A stretch of DNA of 64,000 bases, from the NCBI GenBank assembly GCA_964401335.1, contig CAYNYK010000010.1:1-64000 (forward strand), written 5' to 3'. Within the stretch, counting starts at the first letter, position 1. Each line of letters starts with the position of its first letter. Positions 35,100-44,256 of this stretch are shown here, in pieces. The position numbers and the translations under genes were made by a program. Origin of the DNA: JAAYCU01 sp964401335. Its GTDB lineage: Bacteria; Planctomycetota; Phycisphaerae; UBA1845; PWPN01. A model generated the notes under the pieces. The model was not told where the DNA came from and ran no database searches. It worked only from the letters and a program-made list of their open reading frames with translations.

Positions 35100-36188
35100 A
35101 TGGCCCGTCGGCGGATTCGTACCCGGACTTGGATGGCCGCAATCATCGTTAGCGCTGGAATTGTTCTGGCGGGAATGGTTTTCTTGGGGCCCAAAGCCAA
35201 ATTCTTGGCGCTCACGGCCAGAATACCATATTTGCAGTGCAAGGCCGATACGTCCAGCCCCCAGCCCGCCTTGAGCAGGTTATCGGACGATAAAGCGGAG
35301 CAACCGGCCGTGCCGGAGCCGGTTCCGGCGATTGTGCAGGATACGAATCCGGTAGAGGTTTCCGTGCCCGTGTCCCAGCCTTCGACTGAGCCCATAGTCA
35401 ATGCGGCCACTCAGCCCTCGGTGGTTTTTCACCAGGATGCCCAGCGGGCTCGCGAAGAGATGGAAGCCGGTCTGGCCGCCAAAAACGCCGGAAATCTTCT
35501 CGAAGCACGCGCGCGTTTGAATACGGCCTTGCATAGTGGATTGCCCCGAGAGCAGGCGGATATTGTCCGGCGCGAGCTGGCCGAACTGGCTGAGAAAACC
35601 ATTTTTTCGTTCGGTGTTGTCGACGGTGATCCGCTGGCCGAACGCTATATCGTTCGGTCCGGCGATAATCTCGCCCTCATTGCCCAGCGCTATAAACTTA
35701 CTGACGATCTGTTGGCGAACATCAACCGGATTCCGAACAAAAACTTAATCCGGGACGGGATGCGTCTGAAAGTGCTTCGCGGTCCCTTCAACGTGTCCAT
35801 CGACAAATCGGAGCATACCTTGCACGTGTATCTGCAGGATGTGTACGTTTGGTCCGCGCGGGTGGCGTTGGGGACCAATGGCAGCACGCCGACGGGGGTA
35901 TGGCGGGTGACCGTACGGCAGAAGGATCCGCAGTGGGTTGATCCGCGGACGGGCCAGCGCTGGCACCCCAACGATCCGGCGAATCCGATCGGCGATTACT
36001 GGATCGGTTTGGAGGGAGTCAAGGGGGAGGCCGTCGGCCAGAGCGGTTATGGTATACATGGTACGATCGAACCGGAGACCATCGGGCAGGATGTGTCGCT
36101 TGGCTGCGTCCGTTTGGCGGACGCTGATATCGAGAAGGTTTTCACCTTGCTCGTGCCTGATTATTCGTATGTGACCATCCATGATTGA
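35100..36188 (+). CDS. LysM-containing L,D-transpeptidase (YkuD family)
   Basis: A 362-residue envelope enzyme. The order is: N-terminal membrane anchor (AAIIVSAGIVLAGMVFLG), Pro-rich linker, a short helical repeat-like part (about 105-170), LysM (about 182-226, YIVRSGDNLALIAQRYKL) and the YkuD catalytic domain (about 230-360). Its active site is H320...S334-x-G-C336-V-R-L in GIHGTIEPETIGQDVSLGCVRL-type spacing. It would make or modify peptidoglycan cross-links, or attach proteins. This matters because peptidoglycan is reduced in some planctomycetes. The ATG has AAGGAG 9 nt before it. Confidence 0.93.
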   Translation: MARRRIRTRTWMAAIIVSAGIVLAGMVFLGPKAKFLALTARIPYLQCKADTSSPQPALSRLSDDKAEQPAVPEPVPAIVQDTNPVEVSVPVSQPSTEPIVNAATQPSVVFHQDAQRAREEMEAGLAAKNAGNLLEARARLNTALHSGLPREQADIVRRELAELAEKTIFSFGVVDGDPLAERYIVRSGDNLALIAQRYKLTDDLLANINRIPNKNLIRDGMRLKVLRGPFNVSIDKSEHTLHVYLQDVYVWSARVALGTNGSTPTGVWRVTVRQKDPQWVDPRTGQRWHPNDPANPIGDYWIGLEGVKGEAVGQSGYGIHGTIEPETIGQDVSLGCVRLADADIEKVFTLLVPDYSYVTIHD

Positions 36189-36202
36189 AAGGGCAACTAG
36201 CG

Positions 36203-36553
36203 TTGTGTGCGGACGAGCAAACCACGATTCGGGATCTGCGCCGCTGCGTCGCTGATTTCATTCGTGAGCGGGATTGGGAGCAGTTTCACGACCCGAAAAA
36301 CCTGGCCATGGCCATTGCCACCGAGGCCGCCGAGTTGATGGAGCATTTCCGCTGGGTGAAGAATGACGACGCTTTGGCCTCGCTGGCCGACCCGCTCAAG
36401 CGGAACGAAGTGGCCGACGAATTGGCCGATATTCTGGCCTTTCTGCTTTCCTTCGCCAATGTGGCCGACATCGATCTCAGCACCGCGCTGCGTACCAAAA
36501 TGGAAAAGAACACCCGGAAATATCCTGCCGACGAATACAAAGGCCGCTATTGA
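36203..36553 (+). CDS. MazG-like nucleotide pyrophosphohydrolase (dCTPase-type)
   Basis: A 116-residue all-alpha NTP pyrophosphatase. The family pattern is clear: RERDWEQFHDPKNLAMAIAT, EAAELMEHFRW (metal-binding E-x-x-E) and NEVADELADILAFLL (E-x-x-D). Such enzymes hydrolyse dCTP or modified nucleotides. I chose the TTG at 36203, with GAAAGGG 9 nt upstream. A TTG at 36185 overlapping the previous stop is also possible; no ATG is available. Confidence 0.88.
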   Translation: MCADEQTTIRDLRRCVADFIRERDWEQFHDPKNLAMAIATEAAELMEHFRWVKNDDALASLADPLKRNEVADELADILAFLLSFANVADIDLSTALRTKMEKNTRKYPADEYKGRY

Positions 36554-36714
36554 GACTACATCGATAGACCGGTGTCTCCCACCCTGCTCAGGTGGTCATG
36601 GTCCCTTGTTTTCATGGTGTCGAGAGGGCCCTTGCATCCGGCGGCCGTTTGGCGAGAATGGTAGGGGTCCGCAAAAAGTTGGTCCGCCGGAAACCCCAAG
36701 GGAGCAATGATCCC

Positions 36715-37137
36715 ATGCCTTATGCCCGAACATTCGTCCGCCGCGTTTTATGTCTGGTACCCCTCTTGGCCGCCTGCTGCGCGGGTTGCGGCGATATCAA
36801 CTGGGAACGGGATTATGACAAGGGCATACAACGGGCCCTGCATCAGCAGCGGCGTGTCTTGGTGCAATTTTATTCGCCGATGTGCCCGGATTGTCGCAAA
36901 ATGGAAAAGGAAGTCCTGTCCGACCCGGATGTGCAGCGAGTTATTGCTCGCTACTTGCCCATCCGCGTGGACATCATGTTTAACCGTAAGCTGGCCGAGC
37001 AGATGAACGTAGTCTTGACACCCACCTTTGTGGTGATGCGGCCGGAGATGAGTGGCATGAATATCGTTGCCACCCGCAGTGGCTACAGCGAAAAGGAAGA
37101 GTTCCGCCTGTTTCTGATTAAAAACGCCCTTTACTGA
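36715..37137 (+). CDS. Thioredoxin-like lipoprotein
   Basis: A 140-residue protein. The signal (VRRVLCLVPLLAACCAGC) resembles a lipoprotein signal, with the lipid-carrying Cys in LAAC. The thioredoxin-fold active site is C-P-D-C in YSPMCPDCRKMEKEV, and the cis-Pro region is VLTPTFVVM. It probably reduces or isomerises disulfides on the outer face of the membrane (inference). The ATG at 36715 follows GGGAG; the in-frame extension to 36592 has no such support. It converges with mutS2, with 5 nt between the stops. Confidence 0.85.
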   Translation: MPYARTFVRRVLCLVPLLAACCAGCGDINWERDYDKGIQRALHQQRRVLVQFYSPMCPDCRKMEKEVLSDPDVQRVIARYLPIRVDIMFNRKLAEQMNVVLTPTFVVMRPEMSGMNIVATRSGYSEKEEFRLFLIKNALY

Positions 37138-37142
37138 TCCAA

Positions 37143-39062
37143 CTATGCCTCTCTTTTAAGATTCGACAATTCGCGGATAGGCACTTCCATTTCCACCGCC
37201 CCGACGGCGACGACGGCTAACTGTTTGTGCAGCAGCATACGCACGATCCGCCCCTCCCGATCGAAGCGTTTAACATGTACGGGGTCGCCGGGTTTCAGTT
37301 GCAGGATGGTTTCCAGCCAGCGGTCGAATTCCTGCTGTTTGCGGCGCAGGTCGGCCAGTTCCCGGGCGGCGGCGGCCTTTTCGCGTTCGGCGGCGGCCTT
37401 GGCGGTTTCGGCCTCGCCGCGGGCTCGTTCGGCCTGGCGACGGGACAACAGCGTGCCGCGGATGGCCCGGGTGAGTTGCTCGTGGGCGCTGCTCAAGTGG
37501 CCGCGGGCGGCCTGGATGATCGTCGGCGGCAGCCCCAGCCGCTGGGCGATATTGATCGCGTTACTGTTGCCCGGCTCGCCGATCAGCAGGCGGTAGGCCG
37601 GCCGCAAGGTTTCCACATCGAATTCCACGCAGGCGTTTTCCGCCCGCCCTTCAGTGTAGGCCAGGCTCTTGAGCACGCCGAGATGGGTGGTGATCAGCGA
37701 CGGGCAGCGGCGTTTGAGCAGTTCCTCGACAATCGCTCGCCCGATGGCCGCCCCTTCGTCCGGATCGGTGCCCGCGCCCAGCTCATCGATCAGCACAAGT
37801 CGGCCGGGTTGAGCATGTTTGAGGATGACCATCAGTCGGGCGAGGTGGGCGCTGAACGTGCTTAGCGACTGTTGGAGACTCTGCTCGTCCCCGATATCGA
37901 CCAGAATATCCTTGTAGACCGGTACGGTGCTACCCTCGGCGGCCGCGATCGGCAGCCCCGCCTGGGCCATCGCGCAGGCCATGGCCACGGTCTTGAGCGT
38001 CACGGTCTTGCCGCCGGTGTTCGGGCCGGTGATGACCAATACATCGAAATCGTCGCCGAGGCGGATATCGATGGGCACGACCTCGACCGATTCGCCGCGC
38101 AACTCGGACTCTTTGCTCATCTCGATCAATAGGGGGTGGCGCGCTCGGCGCAGTTGCAACCGGCCATCGGCGGAGATTTGCGGACAGCTTAACCCATAAG
38201 AGCGGGCGAAGCGGACCTTGGCCACGATCAGATCGAGTATGGCCAGCAGGTGGAGGGTATGCAGAATCTCTTTCTGGTTAAGGTGGATTTGGTGGGTGAG
38301 GTTCCATAGCAGACGGTTGATTTCCGCCTGCTCGTCGACTTTGAGGTCGATGATCCGGTTGTTAAGCTGGACGGCCTCGGCCGGCTCGACGAACAGCGTG
38401 GCCCCGGAATCGCTGGTGCGATGGATAATCCCCGGCACGCGCCCGCGATACTCGGCGGCCAAGGGGAGTACGAGCCGGTCGTCGTGGAAGGTGGCCTGTG
38501 GATAACGCAACCAGCGGGTGATGTTCCGCTCGCGCAGCAGGCGGTCGATGGTATGGTTGATATTGAGCCGGGCATTGGCGATTTCCAGACGCACGGCCCG
38601 CAATTTGGCGCTGGCGTCGTCGCGGATTTCGCCGGAGGTATCGATGACCCGTCGAATCGCGTCGGCCAGGACCTTGAAATCACCGATCGGTGCGCAGAGT
38701 TCCTTAAGTCGCGGCGTATTCTCATCGAGCCGGGCGACCCATTTAACGATTTCGTGAGTGGCGGCGAAGGTGTCGGCCATTTGCAGGAAGTCATCCGGCT
38801 CAGGGCAGTGGGGAGGGACGGCCGCCGTGACCAATTCGCGCAAGTCACGGACCCCGCCGAACGGTGGCAGGCCGATACGGGCGGAGACCTCGATCATTTC
38901 ATGCACCTGTCCGTGCCATTGCCGGATCAGGCCGGGCTGGTCGACGGGCTTGATCTTGTCGGCCATCCAGCGGCCGAGGCTGCAACTCGCATGACCGGCC
39001 AATATCCGCCGGATGCGGTCGAACTCGATCTTGTCCAACGTATGAGCATCCATGTACGGCAT
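37143..39062 (-). CDS. mutS2: MutS2-type ATPase lacking the Smr nuclease domain
   Basis: A 639-residue MutS2 family protein. The core and lever regions are recognisable from the N-terminus (HTLDKIEFDRIRRILAGHA). The ATPase has Walker A GPNTGGKTVTLKT (346-358), LVLIDELGAGTDPDEGAAIG and the ABC-type STFSAHL signature. A long coiled coil (about 530-590) and a KOW-like beta domain (DPVHVKRFDREGRIVRML) follow, then the protein stops. Typical MutS2 has about 780 residues and ends in an Smr endonuclease domain, which is not here or downstream. ATPase and ribosome or DNA binding should remain, but not Smr cleavage. Confidence 0.9.
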   Translation of the reverse strand: MPYMDAHTLDKIEFDRIRRILAGHASCSLGRWMADKIKPVDQPGLIRQWHGQVHEMIEVSARIGLPPFGGVRDLRELVTAAVPPHCPEPDDFLQMADTFAATHEIVKWVARLDENTPRLKELCAPIGDFKVLADAIRRVIDTSGEIRDDASAKLRAVRLEIANARLNINHTIDRLLRERNITRWLRYPQATFHDDRLVLPLAAEYRGRVPGIIHRTSDSGATLFVEPAEAVQLNNRIIDLKVDEQAEINRLLWNLTHQIHLNQKEILHTLHLLAILDLIVAKVRFARSYGLSCPQISADGRLQLRRARHPLLIEMSKESELRGESVEVVPIDIRLGDDFDVLVITGPNTGGKTVTLKTVAMACAMAQAGLPIAAAEGSTVPVYKDILVDIGDEQSLQQSLSTFSAHLARLMVILKHAQPGRLVLIDELGAGTDPDEGAAIGRAIVEELLKRRCPSLITTHLGVLKSLAYTEGRAENACVEFDVETLRPAYRLLIGEPGNSNAINIAQRLGLPPTIIQAARGHLSSAHEQLTRAIRGTLLSRRQAERARGEAETAKAAAEREKAAAARELADLRRKQQEFDRWLETILQLKPGDPVHVKRFDREGRIVRMLLHKQLAVVAVGAVEMEVPIRELSNLKREA

Positions 39063-39196
39063 CTTATCTCAATCGGCCGTCAGAAGTAATGGCCTGGCGC
39101 CGGATGAAAGAGGGATGGAGGGACAGTGAGACTGAGAGACTTAAGAGCTGCCGGGTGGCCAATGTCTTCAGACAGGGGGTAGCGATGAAGTGTGCT

Positions 39197-39771
39197 GGTG
39201 CGAGAGTCCCTTCTCGCACCTATGCCTTGAGAGTGCTGGTGCGAGAATCCCTTCTCGCACCCACGTATGCTGGTGCGAGAATCCCTTCTCGCACCTATGC
39301 CTTGAGGAATCCTTTCCTCCTAACGCGGGATGGAAATCCCGATCCAGGGCCGTCGAGATAGGAATCTATGCTGGTGCGAGAATCCCTTCTCGCACCTGTG
39401 CCTTGAGGAATCCTTTCCTCCTANNNNNNNNNNNNNNNNNNNNNNNNNNNNNNNNNNNNNNNNNNNNNNNNNNNNNNNNNNNNNNNNNNNNNNNNNNNNN
39501 NNNNNNNNNNNNNNNNNNNNNNNCGCGGGATGGAAATCCCGATCCAGGGCCGTCGAGATAGGAATCTCGACAGAGCACGCCAGAGCGATCACAAAAGCAT
39601 TATCTCCGTACCGCCGTGTGTGCTGGTGCGAGAATCCCTTCTCGCACCTGTGCCTTGAGGAATCCTTTCCTCCTAACGCGGGATGGAAATCCCGATCCAG
39701 GGCCGTCGAGATAGGAATCTCGACAGAGCACACCAGAGCGATCACAAAAGCATTATCTCCGTACCGCCGTG
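39197..39771. repeat. Modular hairpin array with 153-bp unit
   Basis: A repeat array made of four hairpin types: A, GGTGCGAGAA-TCCC-TTCTCGCACC type, five copies at 39197, 39238, 39272, 39373 and 39625; B, GAGGAA-TCCT-TTCCTC, at 39304 and again in the two later units; C, CGGGAT-GGAA-ATCCCG, at 39326, 39526 and 39679; D, GTCGAGAT-AGGA-ATCTCGAC, at 39552 and 39705, with a broken copy at 39352. Full units repeat every 153 bp. On the appropriate strand every loop is a pyrimidine tetraloop. Open frames through it are by-products of the repeat. It fills the 39063-39780 gap between mutS2 and lepA. Confidence 0.85.
39424..39523. other. Assembly gap of exactly 100 N inside the hairpin array
   Basis: One hundred N between hairpin B and hairpin C. 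The flanks are adjacent within the 153-bp unit except for a single missing base, so the gap probably hides a whole number of repeat units, and its written length is a placeholder. Confidence 0.9.
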
Positions 39772-39780
39772 GTGAATCCT

Positions 39781-41592
39781 TCAATCCTCGTCGCCGGGGT
39801 CGAGGACGGCCATGAAGGCTTCCTGCGGGATGGTCACCTGGCCGACCATCTTCATGCGTTTCTTGCCTTCCTTCTGTTTTTCGAGCAGTTTGCGTTTGCG
39901 GGTCACGTCGCCGCCGTAGCATTTGGCGGTGACGTTCTTGCGCAGGGGTTTGATGCTCTCGCGGGCGATGATTCGGTTACCGATAGCCGCCTGCAGCGGA
40001 ATCTCGAACAGATGTCGGGAAATCTCCTTCTTGAGCCGGCGGATCAGGGCCCGGCCGCGACGTTCGGCCTTGTCGCGGTGGACGATGATGGACAACGCAT
40101 CGACGGCCACGCCGTTGACCAGAATATCAAGTTTGCACAAATTACCGGCCTCGTAGCCCACCAGCTCGTAATCCATCGTGCCGTAGCCGCGGGTGGCGGC
40201 CTTGAGCCGATCGTAGAAATCGTAAATGATCTCCGCCAGCGGGAAGCGGTAGGTCAACATCACCCGCTGGGGCGAGAGATACTCGGTCTTCTTGTAGATG
40301 CCGCGCCGCTCCTCGGCGATCTTCATGATCGCCCCGATGGCGTCGGCGGGCAGGATCAGTCCGGCGTCGATCATCGGCTCGCGGATTTCCTCGACAACGG
40401 ACATGTCCGGTAACTCGCTGGGCGAGTCGATTTCGATGACCTCGCCGCCTTTCTTGAGTACCTGGTAATTCACCGTCGGCGCGGTCTGGACCACGTCGAT
40501 GTCGCCTTCGCGCTCGAGCCGCTCCTGAATGATCTTCATGTGCAACAGCCCGAGAAACCCGCAACGAAAGCCGAACCCCAAGGCGTTACTATGCACCGGC
40601 TCGAACGAAAAAGAGCTGTCATTCAGCCAGAGTCGTTCGAGGGCCTCGCGCAGGGCGGGTGATTCGGTCATCGGGCCGGGATAGAAATCGCAAAAGACCA
40701 TGCGTTGCGGCGGATGGTAGCCGGGTAGCGGGGTTGGCGTGCGGCGGCTGTTGAGGGTGATGGTGTCGCCGATGTTCACGTCGTGCAGGGTCTTGATGCC
40801 GGCCACCATATAGCCGACCTCGCCGGCGGCCAGAAAATCCACGATCCGCGGCTTGGGGCTGAACTTGCCGACCTCAACGATGTTGTACGTGCGGCCGGCG
40901 GCCATCAGCAAGATTTTTTCGCCACGGTGGATCGCGCCCTCCATTAACCGCAGGTGGCAGATCACCCCGCGGTGTACGTCCATCTTGGCGTCATAGACCA
41001 GGGCCTTCAGCGGCGCTTCCGGGTCGCCGGTCGGCGCGGGGATCTTCGTAATGATCGCCTGGAACAATTGATCCAGCCCGAGGCCGGTCTTGGCCGACGT
41101 GAAGATCGCCTGCTCCGCGGGGATGCCGAGCACGTGTTCGAGTTCGAGGGCGACATCCTCCGGCCGGGCGTGCGGCAGGTCGATTTTATTGATGACCGGG
41201 ATGATTTCGAGGTTATGTTCCAGGGCGAGATAAGCGTTGGCCACCGTCTGGGCCTGCACGCCCTGCGAGGCGTCGACCAGCAGAAGCACCCCCTCGCAGG
41301 CGGCCAGCGCCCGCGAAACCTCGTAGTGAAAATCCACGTGGCCGGGCGTGTCGATCAGGTTGAACATATAGGTCTGCCCGTCGACCGGGTTGGCGTAAAA
41401 CACCGTGGCCCGATTGGCCTTGATGGTGATCCCCATCTCCCGTTCGAGGTCCATATCATCGAGAAACTGGGCGCGCATTTCCCGCGAGGGCACGGCCTCG
41501 GTGGCGACCAGGATCCGGTCGGCCAGCGTGCTCTTGCCATGGTCGATGTGGGCGATAATGCTGAAATTACGGATCAACCGCCGGTCAAACAT
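39781..41592 (-). CDS. lepA: Elongation factor 4 (LepA)
   Basis: A 603-residue translational GTPase that acts on stalled or back-translocating ribosomes. G-motifs are AHIDHGKSTLAD (G1), DTPGHVDFHYE (G3) and NKIDLPHA (G4). The C-terminal LepA-specific part is present (KCYGGDVTRKRKLLEKQKEGK). Length is normal. The start is the ATG at 41592. The gene ends right at the hairpin array. Confidence 0.97.
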   Translation of the reverse strand: MFDRRLIRNFSIIAHIDHGKSTLADRILVATEAVPSREMRAQFLDDMDLEREMGITIKANRATVFYANPVDGQTYMFNLIDTPGHVDFHYEVSRALAACEGVLLLVDASQGVQAQTVANAYLALEHNLEIIPVINKIDLPHARPEDVALELEHVLGIPAEQAIFTSAKTGLGLDQLFQAIITKIPAPTGDPEAPLKALVYDAKMDVHRGVICHLRLMEGAIHRGEKILLMAAGRTYNIVEVGKFSPKPRIVDFLAAGEVGYMVAGIKTLHDVNIGDTITLNSRRTPTPLPGYHPPQRMVFCDFYPGPMTESPALREALERLWLNDSSFSFEPVHSNALGFGFRCGFLGLLHMKIIQERLEREGDIDVVQTAPTVNYQVLKKGGEVIEIDSPSELPDMSVVEEIREPMIDAGLILPADAIGAIMKIAEERRGIYKKTEYLSPQRVMLTYRFPLAEIIYDFYDRLKAATRGYGTMDYELVGYEAGNLCKLDILVNGVAVDALSIIVHRDKAERRGRALIRRLKKEISRHLFEIPLQAAIGNRIIARESIKPLRKNVTAKCYGGDVTRKRKLLEKQKEGKKRMKMVGQVTIPQEAFMAVLDPGDED

Positions 41593-41912
41593 ACCCGTAT
41601 ATTCTCCCTTACGCGCGTGGCGAATCCATCAATGTATCCAGATTACCCTCGTTTTGAAAGAGCCGCACGAGAATGATGCAATTTCCAGGTGTCGCCGGGA
41701 ATAGCTACCAGCCCGAAGCGCTAGCAAGGGACTCGCCCCGCAAGGGGGGAAGAATCACCAGCCCGCAGCAGTTTACCAAGCTTGCCTCGCCCTGGCGGGC
41801 CGTGGCGGGCGAGCAAGGGACGCACACGGACGGAGCGCATGAGGGCAGGAGAGAAACAATGCTTCGTTCAGGGAGGCACATACCTGATCACTGAAAGCTG
41901 ATTACTGAATAC
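41593..41912. repeat. Spacer with copies of dispersed repeats
   Basis: It contains CCAGCCCGAAGCGCTAGCAA at 41707 (relative of 9358) and 41758-41793, an exact inverted copy of 9541-9576. The CTGATC repeat at 41884-41907 is related to 30556-30579. No gene is visible. Confidence 0.7.
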
Positions 41913-43874
41913 TTATTCCTGTTGTTTCTTGAGTTGATTCACGATCGCCTGCAGGCTATGGACATAGGCCGTTTCTCTTTCGTTCGCGGCTCCTTGACCC
42001 TTGCTGGCAAAAGGTCCCCTCAGTTCTGCTGGGATGGAGTACAGCAGTTGTGTCGCGTTATTGATACCCGCGAGGATTTTTTCTAGTCGCGCGATGGCCT
42101 CGGCGCGTTCTTCCCGCGAACTGGTGGCTTGTAATGCGCGGTCGATAATGGGTTTGGCCGCGAGACCTTCGTGGATCGCGGGAACCTCGACCCGTACGAA
42201 CCGCCATAGACAAAGTTGCTGCTCGATCCGCGCTCGATGGATATCGTCACTTGCCTGTAAAGCCTGGTCGAGCTGCTCTTCGATCCGATTCAAGTGTTTC
42301 TCGCTGACCAGCCGCTTCAGGGCCGACGCGTGCTCCTGCAAACCGCTCTGATTGGGGGGCAGAAAACGGAGGTCCACAAAACCGTCGTAAGGACAGGTAT
42401 CCATGGCCGTCGCGCAAAGTTCGAACAGCAGATCGAAGTAGCTCTCCATGGCCGGGCCGGCCGGACCGTACACCGCCTCGCAGTATTCGCGAATATCGCC
42501 GGAATCGCCTTCTCCGCGCCATAACGCCCGACCCAGTATGAAAGTATTCGGCCCGTACGCCGTCCGATCGTATGCTTGAAAAGAAAGGGAGGCGATCCCG
42601 TCGATGCCCTGGGCTTTATAGACCTTTACGTCCTCGCCGATAATCCTGTGCAGCGGCATGGGCAAGCAACGGAACAGAATCATATCGTGATAATATTCGA
42701 ATACCTCCGGCTCGTGGGGTACGGCCTTCACCAGACCCTTCAGACATTCCAGATACCATCGGTTCGCATGGCACGCGCCCATCGGTTTCAGGTAACTCCG
42801 TTCCCTCGGCGCGAACATGAGCCGTACGCCGCGCTGGCCGGTAACCTTCTCCGGCGGTTTGATGCTTGTGTGATAAGCGCAGTGCGCCAACTTCACGTTG
42901 TCTAATCCGAGTCGATCGCTTAGGCGATTGAGAATGAGCAAGGACTGATCCGATTCCGAGTACTCCTTGCACTTCGGGCATCCGCACCAGCCTCCTTCAA
43001 ACAGGTCGTCCGGCCAGAAGTGCAGGGTCTCCAGTGTGGCAAATTCCTTTTTGAACGGATCGAGGTAGCGAGCGCGTATGTTCTTCGCCATGAGGTCCAC
43101 GGCCTCATCGCTCATGGGACACATGTTGAGCTGCGCCGTTCGTTGGCCGTTTTCCATCCGGAAGTAATCAGGATGAGTATCGAACAGATCGCGCGGCAAA
43201 AAAGACGGCAGTAAATGCCCCCCGAACTCGAACCCCATCTCCCGTTCCGCCAACGCTTGGGCCAGCCGGGAGCGCAGCTCGGCCTGTAGGTCCGTGGCAT
43301 GCATAAACAGATAGTTGAACCGGTTCTTGGCGAGGAAATCGATGCGTTCCAGGACACTCAGGTCGCCGGGATCGTAGATAACATAGACCATTCCGCGCCG
43401 CCGGACGGCCGGTTCCGAATGGGTTTCCTCGAAGGCGTCGATCGATGAAATGCGCGGCACGATCTCGTATTCATTACCGGGCAGCGGCCAGCGACACCCC
43501 AAGGCCTCCAGCCATGCGTATGCGCCATACAGGCACCCGCGCGAACTGCCGCCGAGGATTTGAATCTGCCCGCCTTCTTTTTTAAGTTGATATCCGTCCT
43601 GGCCCAGGTCTGTCGAAATCCCAAGCGCAATACGGGCCTTTCCCGCCGCGGAGGGATCGGAGGTGATCGCCCACGGTTTCCCCGTCATTTGCTGCAAGTA
43701 TTTGGTGATTTCTTTTGCGGCCAGAAGGGTGGCCGGCCCGCTCTGCGCTGGGATAAAGATTTCGTGGCCCGCGCCGGTTCCCCGCTGTTCGGCGACGGTG
43801 TCAAGGGTTTGACCAAGGATGGCCGCGCACAGTAAAGCCGCCATGACGATGCTTTCCAATCGATGCGAAATCAC
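41913..43874 (-). CDS. Exported DUF4838 protein (glycoside-hydrolase-like)
   Basis: A 653-residue exported protein. After a signal peptide (about 1-28), residues of about 38-140 resemble the small alpha/beta domain that precedes GH20- and GH67-type catalytic domains (GPATLLAAKEITKYLQQMTG, ILGGSSRGCLYGAYAWLEAL). The central part is a barrel-like DUF4838 domain (NRFNYLFMHATDL, FWPDDLFEGGWCGCPKCKEYSES). It probably acts on or binds glycans, but no catalytic pair is assigned. The start is the GTG at 43874 with GGAGGA upstream; the ATG at 43844 is the alternative. Confidence 0.85.
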   Translation of the reverse strand: MISHRLESIVMAALLCAAILGQTLDTVAEQRGTGAGHEIFIPAQSGPATLLAAKEITKYLQQMTGKPWAITSDPSAAGKARIALGISTDLGQDGYQLKKEGGQIQILGGSSRGCLYGAYAWLEALGCRWPLPGNEYEIVPRISSIDAFEETHSEPAVRRRGMVYVIYDPGDLSVLERIDFLAKNRFNYLFMHATDLQAELRSRLAQALAEREMGFEFGGHLLPSFLPRDLFDTHPDYFRMENGQRTAQLNMCPMSDEAVDLMAKNIRARYLDPFKKEFATLETLHFWPDDLFEGGWCGCPKCKEYSESDQSLLILNRLSDRLGLDNVKLAHCAYHTSIKPPEKVTGQRGVRLMFAPRERSYLKPMGACHANRWYLECLKGLVKAVPHEPEVFEYYHDMILFRCLPMPLHRIIGEDVKVYKAQGIDGIASLSFQAYDRTAYGPNTFILGRALWRGEGDSGDIREYCEAVYGPAGPAMESYFDLLFELCATAMDTCPYDGFVDLRFLPPNQSGLQEHASALKRLVSEKHLNRIEEQLDQALQASDDIHRARIEQQLCLWRFVRVEVPAIHEGLAAKPIIDRALQATSSREERAEAIARLEKILAGINNATQLLYSIPAELRGPFASKGQGAANERETAYVHSLQAIVNQLKKQQE

Positions 43875-44256
43875 CTGTCGGGTTCCTCCATTATCTAGCC
43901 CGGCTGACCGATTTTCGTGATGATCCCGGTTTTTGTGTCAGCATATCATGCGCGGTCCGGAGTGCAAAGATAAACCCGATCGGGTCGCGATTATTGGATG
44001 TTACCGTATTCTCCCCCCATCCCCTCGTCTCCCCCTCTCCCCTCCTCAACACCGGTGGTCCGTCGCCCTTTCAGGGCGAAACCCTCGCTGGCCCGCCTAG
44101 GCCCGCCAAGGCGAGGCAAGCTTGGTAAACTGCGTCGGGCTGGCTTTTGCTCCCGCTGGCGGGGGGGCGTATTATATGGCCGCGGGGCGCGATCGGCAGA
44201 TTTGCCACCCCGTTTGGTTTAATTGAGTTACACGTATATTTAACGAGTATCCGCTT
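43875..44256. other. Divergent spacer with a dispersed-repeat copy
   Basis: About 380 bases between the divergent DUF4838 and leuS genes. The segment 44108-44143 is a copy of the module at 9541-9576 with few changes. A pyrimidine-rich run lies at 44010-44050. It must hold promoters for leuS and the DUF4838 gene, but I cannot place them reliably. Confidence 0.5.

Noticed and set aside
39197..39771. CRISPR-like appearance of the regularly repeated segments
   Set aside because: The sequences between repeats are themselves repeated, there are no unique spacers of even length, and no cas genes are near.
39190..39815. Open reading frames on both strands through the hairpin array
   Set aside because: They exist only because the repeat unit length is a multiple of three and lacks stops; they cross the N gap and have no ribosome binding site or natural composition.
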